Shown: positions 37,232 to 50,680, numbered from the stretch's first letter. The stretch: 64,000 nt of DNA from Rhyacichthys aspro (GCA_036850595.1 CM072152.1:14228578-14292577); one strand, 5' to 3'. Translations and numbers: made by a program. Notes: generated from the sequence alone by a model not told the origin.

Positions 37232-40200
37232 TCATGTGGACTCCAGCGTGTCCAGCTGAAACACATTGTGATTGGTCGGGGTGGTGAAGAAGAGCTGGTC
37301 ATGAGGCGGGGACGACGTGTGGTTGTCACAAGGACTGTTGAGGCCCAGTGTCCGCTCAAAGTCCAGGAGCTGGCCCATGAAGTTAAAGTTGGGAGAAATG
37401 TTTGACTTTTTCCGTTTGACAAAGTCGTAGGCGTCATTTAGCGACAGGTTGAGCTTCTGCATCAGGTAGGCCACGGTGACGGTAACAGAGCGGCTTATTC
37501 CAGCCAAGCAGTGCACCAGGATGCCACACTTTTTAGAGCGCGCCTCGTCTGAAGGACACAAGAGGAAGGCAAAGAAGAGGACAAAGAGAAAAACACAAAA
37601 CAGAGGGTTAGACTGAATCCCCTTTTATCCTATTCATCACAACAGTCCCATAGAAAAGTGTCATCACCCATTAAAGTGTTTCAAATTTTAACACTCGCAA
37701 TTGCTTTAAAATAATAAACAATATAAACATAATACAACATCATTTAGTAGCTATTGGGTGTAATCAGTCCCAATCAAATCTAATGCCATTTAAATTAATG
37801 TCATTTATTTGCTTCACACACATTTTCTCAATGGCAAAATAAAGTCACAATGTTTTTTGCTTTTTTTTACAGAACAACACACACTTCATTCTGCTTTCTA
37901 GCTCTCACTCAACAGAAAAAAACTGAATAAAAACAACATACATTATTTACTATCCACCTTTCCCCAGCTGCTGCCTTTACATGTGCTTCACCACAGACCA
38001 TTAAAGTCCAGAGTTAAGTGCTCCTTTGCTTTCATGTGCTCCTTTATCTCTCTCTGCCTTTCCTTTCCTCAGCTCAAGCTCCATCTCTTGTTGGAGGATT
38101 GGGGTCACAAGCTCACGCTGGCAAGTAGATGCTAAATTAAATTTGTATGGGATGTGTGCACTCTTTTCATAATAAACGAGGCCAAAAATCCTCACCAGGA
38201 AAACCCAAAATGGGACTATACGAGGCTCAGAAGTCAAATAAGTTGCTGTGTAAACCCTTTTAAATCCTTTAAAGCTTGAGAGCGTGCAGATGTAAACACT
38301 ATTTTGTCACTTAACTTCAGCGTGAAGCATAATATAATAGAAGTGCTCCATTTATAGGACTGCCTCAATAAAAGAAATCTCTAAACTCTTTTATTAAGCT
38401 ATTTATATTGCATTTAAACAACATTTTGGGGTAGTAAAGACACCTTAAACTTTCCACAGCACAGCTAAATCAGAAATATCCTTCTCTTGTATATCCTTAC
38501 TACAATTACCCAAAGATTTAATCCCTGCCCACAAAAGCCAGCCAGACTACACCATTTAACACCAGGATGTCCGAAATCTGCTTTAACCTCTGGCTTTGGC
38601 AAATGTCACCCTGTCTCACACTGTACGGTAATGGTCTAAAGAAAGAAAATGACAGATTCACTATTATGGATCAAATCAATATATCAGCTACAGTCCAATT
38701 AGTGAAGCTGGAAAGGCAGCGATTTAATTAAATAGAAACGTGGCACATATCGGTGTGAACATGCAAATCTGTCGTCTGTTTGTGAGGAGGCTGCTCATTC
38801 TACCTGCTCCTGATACAGATATGACTAATGGCTTTTATTTAGATTTTATTTACACTGTGTGTAATGATCATATATTTTGGATATTTTTATAAATAGTCAA
38901 TGAGGATAACAGGATATATTGTAATATAGAAATGTTTCTATAGCCTTGATTCTAATTAAAATCAATACAGATCTCTACATTAACCTGGTAACACTGGTAA
39001 CACTGGTGCCACTGTCAATTTTTCAGTCAGACACAATGTGACGTGATTGGCCAATTATGTTAATGTACTGCATATGAATATCTGCAGCTCAAGCAGTCTT
39101 GACTTGATGGATATAAGGGATGTCAATAGTGCAATGAACGGCTTTGGAAAAAAAATACCGTTAAATTATGCGGCTCTCATTTACGACAATCATGAAAACC
39201 TTTGAGATGTCATTAGATCAAGCCTTTCAATCAGTGGGGATTGTTAAAATAATTGTTTCAATTAGAGAAAACCCTTAAAAGAAGTCTGATGATTAAAGTT
39301 TTGTAAGGCTTTAAAGCAATGGCTCCATTTTGAAACTCAAATTTAATTTTAATGTTGTATACCATTGATAACAGTGCTTGTATGTTACAATTTCTGTTTG
39401 TGAATTTTGTGAAATGGATAACCAATTAATGCATCAAGTAAAATATTCATTAAAAATAAATCTCATCTTACTATATCTACTTTGCTTTGGGTTGAATAAA
39501 GTATTATGAAAGCTTTATATTATAGACAAAGACACAAAGGGACATAGAAAATAATTTTGCCCGGCGTTACCACTCACCAATGAATGAAATGGCCTCAGGA
39601 AAAAACTGTGAGAGGTTTTGGCTCCAGTGATCGGAGATGGGGATCTGCTTGTACTTGAAGTCCCCTTCGTGTTCAAACATGTTGGGCAGGTTGGGCGTGA
39701 CGTTGAGGATGTACTTGATATTGTACTTGCTGAGCACATCCAGGTTGGTGGAGTCTTTGGCACAGCCCAGGTAAAGGTACGGCAGGATCTGAACCGGAAA
39801 TGCTGGTTGGTTGCTGGGGAGTGGGCTGCCCTCCGACTCGGTGGCGCTGCCCGGCTCCCGGTCAGATTCACCGTCAGAACAGTCAGAGCTGATGCGTAGT
39901 CCTCCCAGACCGAGGACGGAGGCTGGTGGGGAGCTGCTTGGACACGAACAGTCCAAATTGGTCTCGCAGTGCTCGGGGTACTCCGACTGGAACTTGTTGA
40001 AGCCCCCTTGGAAGCAATAATAGACAGAGATTAACTTGGTACTGATTTGTTTTTAATCAATCTAACTTATCAGTGTTTTTATTTATGTCTATTTATGTGG
40101 TCTGTACCTTTTCCTTTTATCTGAATTGACCTTGGATGTTAGAAAGGAGCCTTTAAATGAACTGTAATATTATTATTATTTGTATTATAAATGCATGTGA

Positions 40201-42018
40201 ATGCTGATGCCATTAATATTTTCTATATGTGCCGTTTTGTGTCAAATACAGTGTGTAATAACTACACAATGAACCCTTATAAATGTATGAAAGGAGACGT
40301 TAATAATTTTTTTTTTAGTGTTAGGCCTGTAGTTAATGAATCAAAGAAAAGCATTAGTGCAGTGGAATGCCTATAGTAATTAATTAAGAATAACACGCAG
40401 TATAAAAATAAATGCACTGTGGACGGGAAGGTGGATCCTAATGAAGCTGACTGGTGCTGTTTCGAATCAAATCTGAAAATAGTGAACCCTGTTGCCTTCA
40501 CACTCTCTTTCCAAAAACCCTCCTATTTGACCGAGGCCGATAGTAAGGCCATAGCGTGCTCTGTGCGTGTCGTCATTGTGAATAAGCTCTCAGCCCGGAC
40601 AGATGTGCTCCATTGAGAAAAGCTGAGCTCATGGAGGCAGTGCGCGCAGAGCAGGACAGAGCCCCGCACTGCTATCAGCGCAGCGCACTTTTTGTGAATG
40701 GCAGCGCGCATTGATGACTCCTACTAAACGTTTCTTCGGTCTATCCGCAGATTAAAAACCACACACGCCAGCCATCACACACAAAAACTCGTTTCAGCGT
40801 CCCTGCCGTGCGTTTTTAAGCCGTGTTTGACAAACGTAGCCTTGTGAGCGCGCGTCGTGTTCATTCATGAAAAAAGCGAGTCTTTTCCTGAAGGAGCACA
40901 ACATGGCGGGCAGCGTTTGTGGCAATTTATTGAAAAGATACGAGACATAACGACGTGTGGGCTATTAAGAAGAACAGTACGTCTCTGTTTTAGACTTAAG
41001 ATAACACTGGATTGTGTTTGAAGGCTCGGGCATGTCAAAAGTCAAAGTCCACCACGACTTCAAAGACTTAGCAGCTAGCTTCCAAGCTAATTTGTATTCC
41101 TGCTTGTGGCTAACACGGAGGAAACAATTATAACTACTTTGAAAATCAACACTGTCGTTTTAATTTAATATTTTTATGGTGTTTAACAGTCAGTTAGAAT
41201 AAGTAATGCTATTTTAAAAGTTGGTCTGTTTAAAGTAGCACTGAATCCTGGTTGAAACACAAGAAATTGAATACAGTAAGCTAAAATGTAATTACATTTT
41301 AGTGAAGGCAACACAAGACTAGCTAGCTTTTTCATCTCCTACATAAGATTAAAGCCTTACTGCAGTGTATTATACTACTCTTTATTTAATATAATTACAC
41401 TGGAGCTTTATAAAAGATGAATAACTAGCTTATAATCAAAATGAAATGGGCACTAGATTGGTTTAGATTCTTCATTTAAAAGGTACAATCTCTATTATTT
41501 ATGCAAACATGAAACAAAATCATACATTATCTGGCTTATGCTGCAGTGTCTTTCTGCTCAATTGATTTTATAAGTGATAAATAAAAGGCTATACATCCAG
41601 GTGTTGGTAGTTTGAGCTCACCCTCCAGGTAGAAAGCTTTACAGCCGTCGTCCCGCAGTTTGTGCAGTAGCAGCCCCAGGACAGAGCTCCCCAGCCCGGA
41701 CTCCTGTCGCTCTGACGCCGCCTCGTCGTACAGCACCACCACATCCGTCTTACAGCGCTTCACAAATTTCTCCTTGTCCTCGTTGTTGGGGATGATGGAG
41801 CGGATGGGGAGGTTGCCCTTCTTCAATCTGCGGAGCATGAGGCCCGGGATGGCCAGGTTGATCGCCGACTCGATGTGCGAGGACTCGTACAGCTCATGAG
41901 CTCTGCAGTCCAGCAGCAGCAGAGACGTGGCCCCGGTCTCCAACTCCTCCTGTAGCCACTCCACGCTCTTACTCGACATGATCATCACAGAGCCTCCGCA
42001 CACATGCTTAATTTTCAT
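37232..42018 (-). CDS. dusp7: Dual specificity phosphatase 7 (MAPK phosphatase MKP-X)
   Basis: Cytoplasmic phosphatase that inactivates ERK1/2 by removing phosphate from the TxY threonine and tyrosine. Coding exons are 42018-41622, 40006-39578 and 37548-37232 (397+429+317 nt), phases 1 and 1, giving 380 residues. The N-terminal rhodanese/CH2 domain holds the ERK-docking basic motif RRLKKGN (63-69). An acidic/Ser linker ([12 protein letters not shown], 172-183) precedes the catalytic domain. The general acid is D258 in PISDHW, and the P-loop is HCLAGISR with C289 and R295. [11 protein letters not shown] and the end [16 protein letters not shown] favour DUSP7 over DUSP6. The frame is open upstream of 42018 but has no earlier ATG. 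An ATG at 41985 has a better Kozak context (G at -3) and could be the real start. Its place next to poc1a supports the call. Confidence 0.96.
37549..39577 (-). other. dusp7: dusp7 intron 2
   Basis: A 2.0-kb AT-rich intron. A short GGTAACACT duplication lies near 38985-39005. No other feature was recognised. Confidence 0.6.
40007..41621 (-). other. dusp7: dusp7 intron 1, with a CpG-rich patch
   Basis: A 1.6-kb intron, AT-rich except for 40550-40930, where CpG dinucleotides and GCGCGC-type words cluster. That patch may be an intronic promoter or enhancer; no TATA or exon was identified. Confidence 0.5.
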
Positions 42019-42540
42019 CGGGGAAACGTCAATCCGGTCTGTCCCCCGTGTGGCACTAAAAAACACATCGACCGTAGAGAGGAACAGAAAAATCACTGCG
42101 CTAAACTTCCCTCTTCTTCTTCTGCTCCGCCGTGCGCGCACGAATACGCACCCAACTCACACTTCAACAGGCGCACACACATCCAACACACACGCTCCGC
42201 TGTCCCTCTTGAAGAAGCAGAAAACTTGAACATGCACAGATCCCTCTCCCTCCTTCCTAGAGCCCGACCGCCCGTCATTCCAGTCCGTCGACGTCCATTT
42301 GGAGAGAGGTGTCCGCAGACCAACAGCACAGCCCTGAGGTGCCCCGTTAGCGCGTTACGGCGAGGCAAGAGTGCGGGTTAAGTTACCGTTTCTAAATCCC
42401 ATGGTTATTGTTGTTATCGGACATGCTGGTCCGTGGAGCGCCTCTGGGTTTGTCATTTCCACTGGACGCGTTAAAGAGGCTGTGCGGGCTTGTCATTGAG
42501 AAGAGGGCGGAGCGGTGAGATTTAAAGGCGCAGAGTCGCT
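42019..42540 (-). promoter_or_regulatory. dusp7: dusp7 5' UTR and CpG-rich promoter region
   Basis: Sequence upstream of the start codon is GC- and CpG-rich compared with the surrounding AT-rich DNA, as expected of a CpG-type promoter. I see no TATA box and cannot fix the transcription start. Confidence 0.6.
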
Positions 42541-42782
42541 CCAGCATCACGCCATGCGGTCCATTCACTGATCTTATACAAACTCAACCTATGCCGGACA
42601 AAAGTGAATGGAATATGTTAAAGATGCTATATGTATGGTCTGATTTTCATGAATGTGCTCACTTAAAAAGTTTCATTTGAATGGCTCATTGCCTTGTAGT
42701 GAAGAAATGTGACCGTTGATGCATGGTATTTTCTGAAAAATAAAGAAAAGCTTTGACCTGACTTTGGTACATTTCACTTTGT

Positions 42783-43058
42783 CAGTGGTGGACAAACTAA
42801 GGGGCTACATACTGTATAATGAGCTGTATAATCTGGCTTCAATCTCAAGCATTTATTCATAATTTATCATTAATTAAAGACAATATACATGCCCTGTACT
42901 AAAGCTACCGTTGTATCTACACACTCATAATATCAGTGGACGTAGGAAGTTTTTAGTAATAGTTTTCTGTCATTTATATCAGTTTATAGTTGTTCGGCCC
43001 ATCTATCAGATTTAAAAACCTAGTGTGGCCCTTGAGCCAAAAAGTTTGCCCACCTCTG
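42783..43058. mobile_element. Non-autonomous hAT-like transposon, 276 bp
   Basis: Left end CAGTGGTGGACAAACTAAGG; right end reverse complemented CAGAGGTGGGCAAACTTTTT. These are near-perfect inverted ends of the Charlie/hAT type. Flanks CACTTTGT and CTCTATGT agree at 6 of 8 positions, fitting a decayed 8-bp duplication. It sits about 240 bp upstream of the dusp7 CpG-rich promoter. Confidence 0.8.
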
Positions 43059-45612
43059 CTCTATGTACATCAAAAGTTTGGCTACATTGAGCATTGGACC
43101 TATGCAGTTTGTGGAGTTAATGGAATAAAGTCACATGCAACTTGTGCCAGATTCCAATACCCCAGTGCTCTGCAACAAACTGGCTCCACATATATATTCA
43201 TCCACATGTTTGTCGCTGTTATTTCATCTGAATCTGAATCGAGAGTTATAAAACCGAAGTGGTGTGAACTTTGTAACCTAAAACTACTCTTTTGGAAAGG
43301 CAGCTTAATTCACATTGTGGGAAAAATGACATTACGAGACTCGGTTTAAGTGTGAAACACATGAGCCATGGACACCACAGAGAGCAGCGAGGCCAAACCA
43401 CACAGTAATGAAGGCCATTAGAGGGCCGGGCATATATTTGTAAAATTGGTCACGTCTATTTGAGGCAGTGCTTGAGTGAGCATTTCTCTGACCATTGTTT
43501 CCATATAGCAGCACAGTAGTTTGGTCAGTTTATAATGTTTTGTCTTATGAGTCCATTATGTGAAACCATCACAGCTTATTGTGTGTCTGCACATACTGGT
43601 TCGGTAACAGAAATCACCATGACCTGCCTTATATTAATGCTAAAATACACCTCATAAACCATTATCTGGCTAAAAAAAAGAAAACACTTTTATTCATATT
43701 TTTCATAATTTCTCACCTGAATTTGACAGCGTGTATTATCAGTCCATCCTGGGATTGTATCACTTTTCGAAGGTTTCTTCTATTTATCCCAGCTGCATGT
43801 TTGGAGTTTACTTCACAGCAGTGGTGAGTCTAAAGACAGAGGGTGTTCATTGTACAGTCTGTAAATGCCCCTTAAAGCAACTACATGTGTATCTTCATAT
43901 ATCTGATTAAAACTTTGGCATATTAATGTGAAAATTACATGTAGGACTTCTAAAATGCTTCGTACAGCTGCCACTTATACACGCATTATTACTGAAATAT
44001 TATGTCTCAATGTTGTGGGTGACCACTACGCTCACTATGAATGACCTAATGAGGCCTGGGCAGGTTGTGACAGAGGCAGCGAGAGGAAAAGAGGAGCGTT
44101 TGATTTCCTCACAGCTGCACAGGGGAGGAGTGGGGGATGCACCAGCTGCAGACAATGGCTCTTTATCGCGCCTGGGGCTTATGCACAAACACACAGTCAC
44201 ACTAACTAACAAAACACAGACGCACACATCAGCACACAAGTACACAAACAGCCACACACATAAACTTTCAGGCTCTTGTGTCTCCAGTCCCTTCATGGAC
44301 AACAACAGGCTCTCTCTGTGAAAGTGTGGAGCCACTCCAGTGCCCTTGTCTGGAAGCTGCTCGAGAAGTAAACAAAACCAGTCAGATTTATTTTAATCCA
44401 TTTAAATGCATTTTAAAAGACTGACGTGAGTTTTGACAGAATTTTGATTTACAGAGTTGATACAAAACATAAACAGTAAAATATAATTGGTGTGACAGAA
44501 TATTGCCTCTAAATTAACAGAGAAATACTGTAATATAGGTCTAATTGCAGTTGACACAGAAAACCATATTTGCCGATGGGAAAAACATCCTTGAATCAGA
44601 GAGAAGAGCCCTTATGTCCACCTCAATTGCAGAATGGTATGGTCATTTTCTGAAGCATGCACATGAGATGAGCGAAGAGGCACTTGGTCACATTTGTAAA
44701 TCTAAACAAAGAAGAGAGAAACAGGACTGTTGAGCATAAAAAATAAAACAAACAAAAAACAAGTTCAATTCTAAATCCTAAACAATACCAATTTTACCTT
44801 ACTTTGGGTTTTAGAACAAACAACACAAGTGAACTTACAGTACACAACAAAATTCTAGCTTTATATTTTACAAATGGCTCTCAACTGATCATTTCTGGAC
44901 CCATATCCCTGGGTCGAGTCCAGTATTCAGGAAAAAAGTCTCCATTCATTGTTAGTGGATCAGCTCCAAAGCATTTTTCACACATTAAAAAAGATGAAAA
45001 AAAGATGATTTGATTCAAGCTCCTGTGCAGATTTTAAACTAACACGAGCAAACAGTACTTACAAACAGTAGTCTCACTTTTCGAGCACTCTTAAAATACC
45101 ATGCACTCAGAAAAACTCTGCGGCATCGTCTTTGTTCTGGCAGAAAACTACAAAGATGTCCAAACTCTTTCATGTTTGTGTCTTGAGATCTCATTAAGGT
45201 ATAGATGGTGGTTTAAACCCACTCACCTCAGTGATGGGGTGAGCTGGCCACCCCGTCCCACGCCAACGCTGGCATTTCCTGAGCTGTTTCCTTTGCCCCT
45301 CAAACACACAGGTCACCAACACACACAAAAACAGATGAAGATGTCTGCTAATACACTATGTTTGTTGACAGTGCTTAAAGATCTGACTAAATATATTTTG
45401 GTCTCATACAGAATATAATGGATTAATATTTGCAATGCTGATCAAAAAGGGTAGTGTCTGTTGTGGCATGAAGAGACAAGAACAAAAGAGTAATCAGTCA
45501 TCAGAGTTGACATCCACATAAAATACAGCGTTGTAAAAGCTAGAAGGGGGAATAACACTTCATTTTACCATTGTCTGTGAATGCATCTCAGCTGATAAAC
45601 ACTTCCCAATGT
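43059..45612. other. Intergenic region between hAT elements
   Basis: AT-rich with a short CA-rich stretch near 44190-44260. No exon was recognised. Confidence 0.45.
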
Positions 45613-45620
45613 GGTGTATA

Positions 45621-46556
45621 TAGTGTTGTGTCAAGACCACACTGACTGAAAAGATGACATGTCCAACACCAGAGAGCATCGAGATCATGACAAGACCATG
45701 GCAGGTCAAGACTGAGTCAAGACCAGGACCAGGGTGCAATACACTGTAATAAATACAAGGAACGGTTAAATAGGTCCAGTTTTCAACAAAGTCAAAACTG
45801 ATGGATGTCAGTATTTGGTGAAGGAGGCAGAGTTAGTCTAGTCCTAGACCAAGTCTAGACTCATGCAGGTTAGTGTTTGGTGAAGGAGGCAGAGTTAGTC
45901 ATCTAGACCTCCAACAAAATTATTTTAAGAGCATTATATCCTAACTATAATTTTTTTAAGGAGCAATTATCATCCTAACCTCTACTAGATTATTTTAGAG
46001 CAGATTATCTAATAATTTAAGTATCTACCTAAGTTTAGATCAGTCTTAGACCAAGTCCAGACTCATGGAGGTTAGTGTTTGGTGAAGGAGGCAGAGTTAG
46101 TCCAGTCCTAGACCAAGTCTAGACTCATGGAGGTTAGTGTTTGGTGAAGGAGGCAGAGTTAGTCCAGTCCTAGACCAAGTCTAGACTCATGGAGGTTAGT
46201 GTTTGGTGAAGGAGGCAGAGTTAGTCCAGTCCTAGACCAAGTCTAGACTCATGGAGGTTAGCATTTGGTGAAGCAGGCAGAGTTAGTACAGTCCTAGACC
46301 AAGTCTAGACTCATGGAGGTTAGCATTCGGTGAAGGAGGATGATTTATAACAAGATTTTTAATTAAATATAGAATTATTGAGGTTTTGATTCAGGTCCAA
46401 GAACAGAGAAATATGTCCTTTCTGGTCTTTGCTTGACAAAGTCAGTTGGTCCTGACGTCCGAGACAAGACAAGAATAAAAATCAGGTCGAGAGCATTACA
46501 AAATAGTCTCAAGACCGGTCTTAAGACAAAAATCTGTCTCGAGGACTATAGCACCA
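45621..46556. mobile_element. Non-autonomous hAT-like transposon with internal minisatellite, 936 bp
   Basis: Exact 8-bp direct repeats GGTGTATA flank the element (45613-45620 and 46557-46564), the size made by hAT transposases. Ends are imperfect inverted repeats: left TAGTGTTGTGTCAAGAC, right reverse complemented TGGTGCTATAGTCCTCGAGAC. Both ends carry CAAGACC/GAGACAAGAC-type words. The interior is mostly a 62-bp tandem repeat. No transposase frame is present. The exact target duplication suggests a fairly recent insertion. Confidence 0.8.
46049..46340. repeat. 62-bp minisatellite, about five copies
   Basis: Units start at 46049, 46111, 46173, 46235 and 46297, each with GACCAAGTCTAGACTCATGG and a GGTGAAGGAGGCAGAGTTAG half. 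Most contain the perfect small palindrome CTAGAC-CAA-GTCTAG across the unit junction. A related copy and a half lie at about 45800-45905, separated by unrelated AT-rich sequence. The whole array is inside the hAT-like element. Confidence 0.95.
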
Positions 46557-48985
46557 GGTGTATACGATCAGTGAAGGAACCCTTTGCTCTACGACCACAT
46601 AAAGGGAGCCAGTGCGTGTTGATGGCTTCAGTGTAGTGTCTGTTATTAATTTTTCAAGAATCAGGAGATGGTTCAAATGCGTGTGCAGATGTTTATGTGT
46701 GCACAGAGAGTAGATCTACTGGAGAGTGTGTGAACACGTGATTACGCTGTGCACTCAAAGAGAAGTCTCAGTCCTATTCATTTTTAAAGACAAACCAGCT
46801 CAAGGAGAACGAGGAAAGACGACAAGTGATGAATGTTTATATGAATGAGATTTGACAAAAGTTGAAGTATTTTGGCCGAGTGAGTGAATAGTCCACAACC
46901 TTCCGTCACAGAGATTAATGTAGAAATCCACCTAAAGTGTGACTCATTCATCAGCCATAAACTCCCTCAGACTTAGGAGCAGCTCAACTGAACATATTGG
47001 ACTAGTTTTGTTTCCGTATTGACTAAGTATGTAATAAATCACTTCGTTATTTAGCCACATTATTTGAACATTTGAGTCTTTTTTTCCCCTTTCTACTGTA
47101 TCTACAAAGCAAGCACACTGTACCTACATGAGCGGACAGTAAAAGCCCTGTGGTGAGTCATAGTGAGTGTTAACTCAGCCTCCGCCTGTGTCGCACACAC
47201 ACCTTTAGCCTCGCCCCATTATATCACTATGAGAGCCGAGAGCCATGGCCATAAAGACAGATGGTCAAAGGTGGCCGAGTAACACGCTAATGACTATCAC
47301 TTAACTCCATCTCAGATCAGCTTGTGCCAGATCCCAATGAGTCGATTAGATTCATTCATTAAACAGCCATTCCAGTACCTCATAACTGCAGCCAAGACAC
47401 AGTCAAGTGTCGGCTTGTTAGGGTTCAACTATGAATGGACAAAAGTTGTAATTATCTGGTCATGTACTCATGTCCTGACAATAACGCAAAAGTGGGTTAT
47501 GTTTAAAAGAAAGACTTGATTAGTTAAGGTCTTTAGGCAGGCTGGTGTAATTCTTCAGAAGTTGACAACCTTAGACCATAAACCGTATAATTCACTCACT
47601 ATCAGCCTTATTGGAGTTGTTGAACTTTTCTAACATCAGCCACGGTATTTTATTACCTGAGGCACAGCTTTTGGTGAAACACTTCTTAAATCAAAGGAGT
47701 GTACTGTCAGTCGACCTTTAGAGAAAGTCAGGTGAGGTTAAGGTGAGGCAGGGCTTCAAGAAGAGTTCTGTTCTGTTCTCTCGGTTATCTTTGCGTTTGT
47801 TTTACGAGTTAGCCAACTGCTAAGTAGATTGTTAATTTTTAACTCCAAGCGCGCTTTACACACCCACAAGCGTGTGCGAGCCAGTTTTATTTGCATTACC
47901 TGTGCAGTGTGTGATTTAGACGTGAACTTGAAGCGTCTGACCTACTCAACTTCAGCTGCTGATTTATGTAGAACTGTAATGTCTTCTACCAGGACTTACA
48001 CCAAACTATAGATGTGTATGACAGAAATCTGGGCTATAGTGCAGATGTGCACTAAAGTTTTGTCCTCTGAAATAACATCAATGTACTGTAGATAAGATGT
48101 TTGTCTCTGATTGCGCTTACAGCCTCCTGGTCAACTAGTTTAAAAACCTTTCTCTGTTGTATCGTCTTACAAGCAGAGTGAAAAAAGGGGGAAAACCGTA
48201 TTCCCTTAATTCAGTCCCAGTAGGATCAGATGGAAAAGATGGTTTTGGAGCAGGAGCTGAGGCGTGGGCTGGAGAGAGCACAACGCCAAAACCTCAGCCG
48301 CTCCTGACAAGCACAGTCTCTGAGGGACGGCGAGTGGGAGGCGAGGAGGTAAGGAGCACAGGAGGAGACTAGGGGGAAGAGGAGGAAATGAGGCACACAG
48401 GAGTTCTGCCAAAAATCTTGCAGCGGTCAGAATAGACATGGAGGGGGATAGTTTGTTCTCATTAAAACCAGTTTCTGTCACAAAACGGCTCTCACTGTTT
48501 TAAAAGATCGCCATGCTTGTCTTCTTATTACCCCCATGTTACACCCACAAGACACACTTTGACCGGAAACTCTTATAAGTGAATATCATCTATCTATTAT
48601 ATTACTATCCAGTGTTTATCTACTGTGTAAAAACTTGCATCGACTTTGCTGTGACTCACTGGAAACTGAAACATCACCGCCGTCTGTTTGGTGTTCTTTA
48701 CCCAAATCCAGCTTCCACTACAGGCTTACGGAGCAGAAGGACTAATTATATGGAGCGCTGGTACAAGTTGTAGTTCTATATATACAGTGTGGTAACAGAT
48801 GTCCACAGCAAACCCAAAGCCACACTCATACAAGTAAGTATGGCAGCGAGAGGTCCACCTGCTGTAGCTGGGGCGCAGCGTGTCCGACCGTCAAGAGTGG
48901 CTGGCTATCGTTTAAATCCGATAAATCTGTCAGAATAGAGAGTCATGTCTGAGGAAACAGAGGCCTGACACACTGAACTAGTAAA

Positions 48986-49010
48986 ACACACACACACACA
49001 CACACACACA
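48986..49010. repeat. (CA)n microsatellite
   Basis: About 12 uninterrupted CA units. Confidence 0.95.
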
Positions 49011-50078
49011 TAGAAGAGCAGTACAAAGAAACCAGCGCGCACCAGGAAAAACATATCCAGATGTTCTCCTCATAGGCTCACCAACCCCCCTCCCACGTGC
49101 ACTTGTGGGCCACACATGGGCTGCACACACTCCGACTTCTCTGCTTTTCAAATACTCAAACATGCCTTTCAATACCTGTGGGGACAAATCGGTGCCTAAG
49201 ACAGACCTTCAAAGGACAGTTCAGTAGTTTGGAAGTGTGGCTATTACATACTTTTGGAGCTAATTTATTCCCTGCTGGTCAGTTTGGAATTTGGAGAAGC
49301 AGAAAGGAGTAACGCCACAGAGACTAAACCATGTTCTGCTGTAAACGGGATCCGCAATTGTCCCTTTAAATGTGTGGTGTGTCAAAGAGGGTATTTTCAC
49401 AATATGTGCTGCTGACAGAAGGGTCAAATTTTGTGTCAGACGGCCACAATGAAAGCCTTGAAGAAGTGAATATTAAGTTCTGGGTATGTAACAGGCACTT
49501 GCACTACTTGTAGATTTCAAACTCCAAACTGGGAGTGTGCAGGGAATACCTTACCTTAAGTATCTCAAAGACCACTTTTACAAAATTATGAACTATTCCT
49601 TTAAGTGTTTGTTACTTAAACACCCCTCACTTCATGCAATGGGTTATATTTAGGGGGGTTGTTGCTAAAATTACTAAATCTTTAATTGGCCAGTACCTGT
49701 TAATATAAAAAGGTACATTATAGTCACAGAAATCTATTTGATTTACAGGAAGTTCTTGGCATCATCCTTCAATGGACTGTCCTCATTTAAAAGTGCTTAC
49801 TGATGGTCAAAACAAAATAAGTAAAACTGGGAAAATGTGGACACGCATTTTTTGCTGATCCTTGAGCCTAGGTGAATGGTAGGAACCTAAATCTGTGTTG
49901 TCTTGCTTTCCAAACCTAAGCTTGCTCTTCATGAACACACAAGAGAGCGCACATGCACATTGTTAAGCCTAGAAGTTATTGAGCCCAGTCCTCTAGCCCC
50001 TCCTCCTCTGGTCTGTAGCTCCTGGCAGGCCGTCTGGTTGGGGCCAACAGTAAAGGGAGCCGTTTTCATTGGCAGGAG

Positions 50079-50117
50079 TGTATGTGTGTGTGTGTGTGTG
50101 TGTGTATGTGTGTGTGT
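50079..50117. repeat. (TG)n microsatellite, interrupted
   Basis: TG units with single TATG interruptions. Confidence 0.93.
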
Positions 50118-50680
50118 TCTCGGGCCCCAGACAGGAAGGAAGAGAGTGGGCCCGGCAGCACAGCTCCAGAATTCCGGTTTTGTTTTTCTACTTTTTCCAT
50201 CAGTGTACAGCCTGAGCCTTAAAGAAACAGTCATTAATAATTTCTCCACATAGTGACGTCACGCTGACATCAACACTCAGTACCGCAGTGTAAACAGGAG
50301 AATCCAGTGTAGACATTAATAGACTGTTTGTCTATGATTGTTATTATCACAGTGTGAGTGAGTAATCACAGTGTGCCTTGGGCTACTTTTAATTTAACTG
50401 GCATCGCTGTTTATGACTGTTTATGTCAAATACAGAGGAAGCTAAAGGATTGTGGACATGAATCAGGGAATACTCCTTTTACTTACGTGCCTCTGACTCG
50501 CTTTCTGTGATAAATCTTCACCGGACGGCTGGCAAAGAAAGCGTCCTGAATGCCTTGCTGTGAATTATGGATGACACAGCTCACAGCAAATGACCTTAAC
50601 GTCTCCACTGAGCACAATAAAGTCAAGAAAGCCCTGATTTCTTGGTTAACTGCTCAGACTCAGTAGCCAAAGCTGTAGAG

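Larger units (their letters stand above)
46565..50680. other. Intergenic region downstream of poc1a
   Basis: Contains two microsatellites (listed separately) and no recognisable gene. The 48180-48370 part is GA-rich. Confidence 0.45.

Noticed and set aside
39618..40020. Plus-strand open frames opposite dusp7 exon 2
   Set aside because: Shadows of the dusp7 coding exon, whose minus-strand frame has clear domain matches and splice phases.
42019..42141. N-terminal extension of dusp7 by 41 codons with a hydrophobic stretch
   Set aside because: The frame is open, but the upstream first codon is GTG and there is no ATG before 42018, so it is treated as 5' UTR.
49929..50253. Open frames on both strands over the TG microsatellite
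   Set aside because: The repeat leaves frames open; no domain or splice support.
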